Below are positions 61,690 to 64,000 of a DNA stretch of 64,000 nucleotides, piece after piece. The stretch comes from Perilla frutescens (lineage: Eukaryota > Streptophyta > Magnoliopsida > Lamiales > Lamiaceae). The stretch spans positions 8,765,001 through 8,829,000 of the forward strand of contig BRKX01000007.1 in NCBI GenBank assembly GCA_026008535.1, written 5' to 3'. Position 1 is the first letter of the stretch, and every line of letters starts with the position of its first letter. Under the pieces are notes generated by a model that worked only from the letters and a program-made list of their open reading frames with translations, did not search any database and was not told where the DNA came from. The position numbers and the translations under genes were made by a program.

Positions 61690-62578
61690 AAATTCTCTCG
61701 AAATTACATAATTATCATCTCATTATAAGTTTTTAGACGACCGACTGTATATATGAAGATTATGATTTTAGGTTTTGAATGTTAAAAGAAATTATCCACT
61801 AGTTGTCCCAATATATTAAATTAATATAATTATTATCTCCTAATAAATTTTTGGATCAACGTGGATTATGATTTTAGTACATAATTATCATTTCATTATA
61901 AATCGGACCTATGAGAATTATGATTTTAGTACATAATAATTATCATTTCATTATAAACTCGGTAGTAGAATGATTATGATATTATAATTTTGGTACATAA
62001 TTATCATTTCATTATAAATCCGGGCATAGGAGAATTACGGACCTAGGAGGATTATGATATTGGTACATAATTATCATTTCATTATAAACCTGATAATAGA
62101 AGGATTATGATATTATGATTTTAGAAAATAATTATCATTTTATTATAAATCCATAGATTATGATTTTAGTACATAATAATTATCATTTCATTATAAGCCT
62201 GGTTGTAGGAGGATTATGATATGATTTTGGTACATATATAGTTATCATTTCATTATAAACCAGACTTAGATTTTTTTAGTACATAATTATTAATTCATTA
62301 TAAATTCGGGCATAGGACAATTATGATTTTATATTTAAAATGTTAAGGAACAACCTAAATTTTCAAACTAATTGAACCTAGAAGGATTATGATTTTATGT
62401 TTAATCTTCAAAAAATTCATTATAAACTTGGATTATGATTTTATGCTAAATTTTCAAAATATTCATTATAAACCTGGTATATGAGAATTATGATTTTATG
62501 GTTCGAATGTTCGAATGTCAAGGAACAACCTAAATTTTCAAACCAATCGGACCTAAGAGGATTTTGATTTTATGTTAA
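61690..62578. repeat. AT-rich tandem array, 'tacataattatcatttcattataaa' family
   Basis: At least ten degenerate copies of a unit of about 60-70 bp share TAATTATCATTTCATTATAAA, often followed by CCTGG..TAGGAGGATTATGATTTTAGTA (about 61700, 61882, 61930, 61999, 62068, 62133, 62179, 62242 and 62285, then weaker copies). The word AAGGAACAACCTAAATTTTCAAA also occurs twice (62345 and 62520). The array ends at the Helitron terminus. Confidence 0.8.
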
Positions 62579-62579
62579 A

Positions 62580-62605
62580 CTAGTATTTCTCCCGTGCGAT
62601 GCACG
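62580..62605 (-). mobile_element. Helitron 3' terminus
   Basis: On the minus strand a CGTGC-ATC-GCACG hairpin (62605-62593) is followed after 9 bases by CTAG and a host T. This matches the Helitron 3' end and resembles the terminus at 23825-23860 (shared GTGCATCGCAC core). The element would run to the right, perhaps beyond this window; its 5' end was not found. Confidence 0.6.
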
Positions 62606-64000
62606 AAAAAAATACATATATATGATACTTAAAATTATCGTCTAATTATCAAATGAAATAAAAAAATTATTTATATATGCTTATAATATGTAAAATAATA
62701 GTTATAATTTTCAATAAATTAAATAATTCATGTTCTACTAAGGTTGCTCATCACATATATATGCATGCCTACATACATACATACATACATACATACATAC
62801 ATACACACATATATATATATATATCATTCATAAATCATGGAGAAATAATTATTTATCAAAATTTACAGTGTAGTCTGCATGGAAAGATAAGTTGAAAATA
62901 TTTTGGAACCGAGAGCAAAATTGGTTGTGGTCAGTAAATATATATACGAATAATATAGATTTTGGTTATTTTTAATATATATGTACACACACATACACAC
63001 ATATAATTATATAATATGAATTTATAGAGAGTAAATGGAGAATTATAATTATAATTGCCCAAAAATAACAAAAACCAATAATGACCACTGGCTCATCGAC
63101 CTCCAATCATTTAATAGTTGAGTCAACAAAAACAAACACACCACATGTGTTTTTCAAACATATTTTGGAAAAGACATAATTATGTTGATGTTTAGATTAA
63201 TTATTTACATTATATACATTTATTATTAATTTTTTCACTTCAATACACAGGATCATTACATGCATTCGATTATATCATAGTAAAAAATATATGCCTCAAA
63301 TTATTCATATCAAATAAAAGTATAAATGGATATTTGACTTGAAATATAAATAATTTTTGAATAAAATGAATATGAATCAAATAATGAATTTTGTAATATT
63401 CTACTTAGAGGTGTAAAATAATTAAATAATTATTGTGGCACCTTTTAAGTTTATTGAAAAAAATGTTTGAAATTATGATTCTTTAAAATAAACCATATAA
63501 TAATTACATTTGGAAATTATGAAAAAAAAAAACAAAAGAAATACGTTCTCCACAATTCTTTCTTCTACAAGTGATCGTGATTAAATAATGTATAATCTCA
63601 AAATTATAAGGACATTAAATTATGTATGTGGCATTATGGAATCTAGGAATATGTAAATAAAAATAAATTTACAATTAATTAATATATTTGAATTCATAAA
63701 TAAAAAATAGAGCAATGCAAATATTCATTCCTATGTATTTTGAAATAAAGAGAATGTTGTATTTTTTTTATTTACAATATTTCCCCCATTCTAAAAATAT
63801 AAATAATTAATATTGTACTCTTAAGTTGTATTTTTTTCCTTTGAAATTAAAAGTTAACAAATTAAATAAAATCACAATTCAATGTTACATACTAAAATAG
63901 AAATGAAAAAAAAAAATGAATTATGAGGACAAACGGAAGGCTTGATCAAAATATAAACGGAAATTTATGAGAAACACTAAAATATGAAGAGATTGTGTAA
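62606..64000. other. AT-rich DNA, no recognised gene
   Basis: Contains an (ACAT)n microsatellite at about 62770-62806 and (AT)n at 62810-62823. Otherwise only low-complexity AT-rich sequence, possibly the Helitron body. Confidence 0.5.

Noticed and set aside
1..64000. Organelle DNA insertions or bacterial contamination
   Set aside because: I saw no plastid or mitochondrial gene text and no compact prokaryote-like coding; composition and introns are plant nuclear throughout.

Overview
The window is nuclear DNA of a flowering plant, most likely a eudicot. It is strongly AT-rich, has two conserved plant genes split into many short exons with GT/AG (and two GC/AG) introns, and is otherwise filled with plant-type transposons. 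I cannot name the species.

Only two intact single-copy genes are supported, both on the minus strand. The first (7501-14821) is an arginyl-tRNA synthetase that I could rebuild as 18 exons encoding 649 residues. It has an N-terminal organelle-targeting extension and a second in-frame start that would give a 591-residue cytosolic form. The second (17809-22609) is a BRE/BRCC45-like subunit of the BRISC/BRCA1-A deubiquitinase complex, 12 exons and 362 residues. All exon phases close in both models.

The rest is a record of transposon activity. Left of the genes: hAT-like elements with CGGTTC-rich ends (2283-4992 and 6141-7376, the latter with a perfect 8-bp target duplication and ending about 125 bp downstream of the synthetase stop codon), a Harbinger/Tourist-like element (5007-5889) and a tRNA-derived SINE-like head (about 4271-4345). 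From 22.6 to 39.4 kb: a Helitron 3' terminus (23825), a hAT-like element (25392-26732) inside an older inverted-repeat element (24929-27085), AT-rich and T-rich degenerate repeats, and a nest of Mutator-like elements. Three of those have perfect 9-bp target duplications, and one of them (37783-39236) is inserted inside another (37526-39368). Two share the palindrome ACGACGTCGT in their inverted repeats and carry GC-richer interiors that may be captured gene pieces.

From 39.5 to 51.5 kb lies a complex repeat territory. It contains nine tandem units of about 1,016 bp (about 42045-50430) organised as a four-unit higher-order repeat of about 4.06 kb, followed by shortened units of about 300 bp. 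Each unit carries a coding-like cassette of about 55 codons whose reading frame is open in seven of nine units; I do not recognise the protein.

From 52100 to 61489 is a young, nearly complete Ty1/copia retrotransposon on the minus strand: 1.42-kb LTRs differing at about twenty positions by eye, 5-bp target duplication CTTCA, primer-binding site matching initiator-Met tRNA, polypurine tract and gag-pol. It is broken between integrase and reverse transcriptase. The right end of the window holds an AT-rich tandem array (61690-62575) that abuts a second Helitron 3' terminus (62580), then featureless AT-rich DNA.
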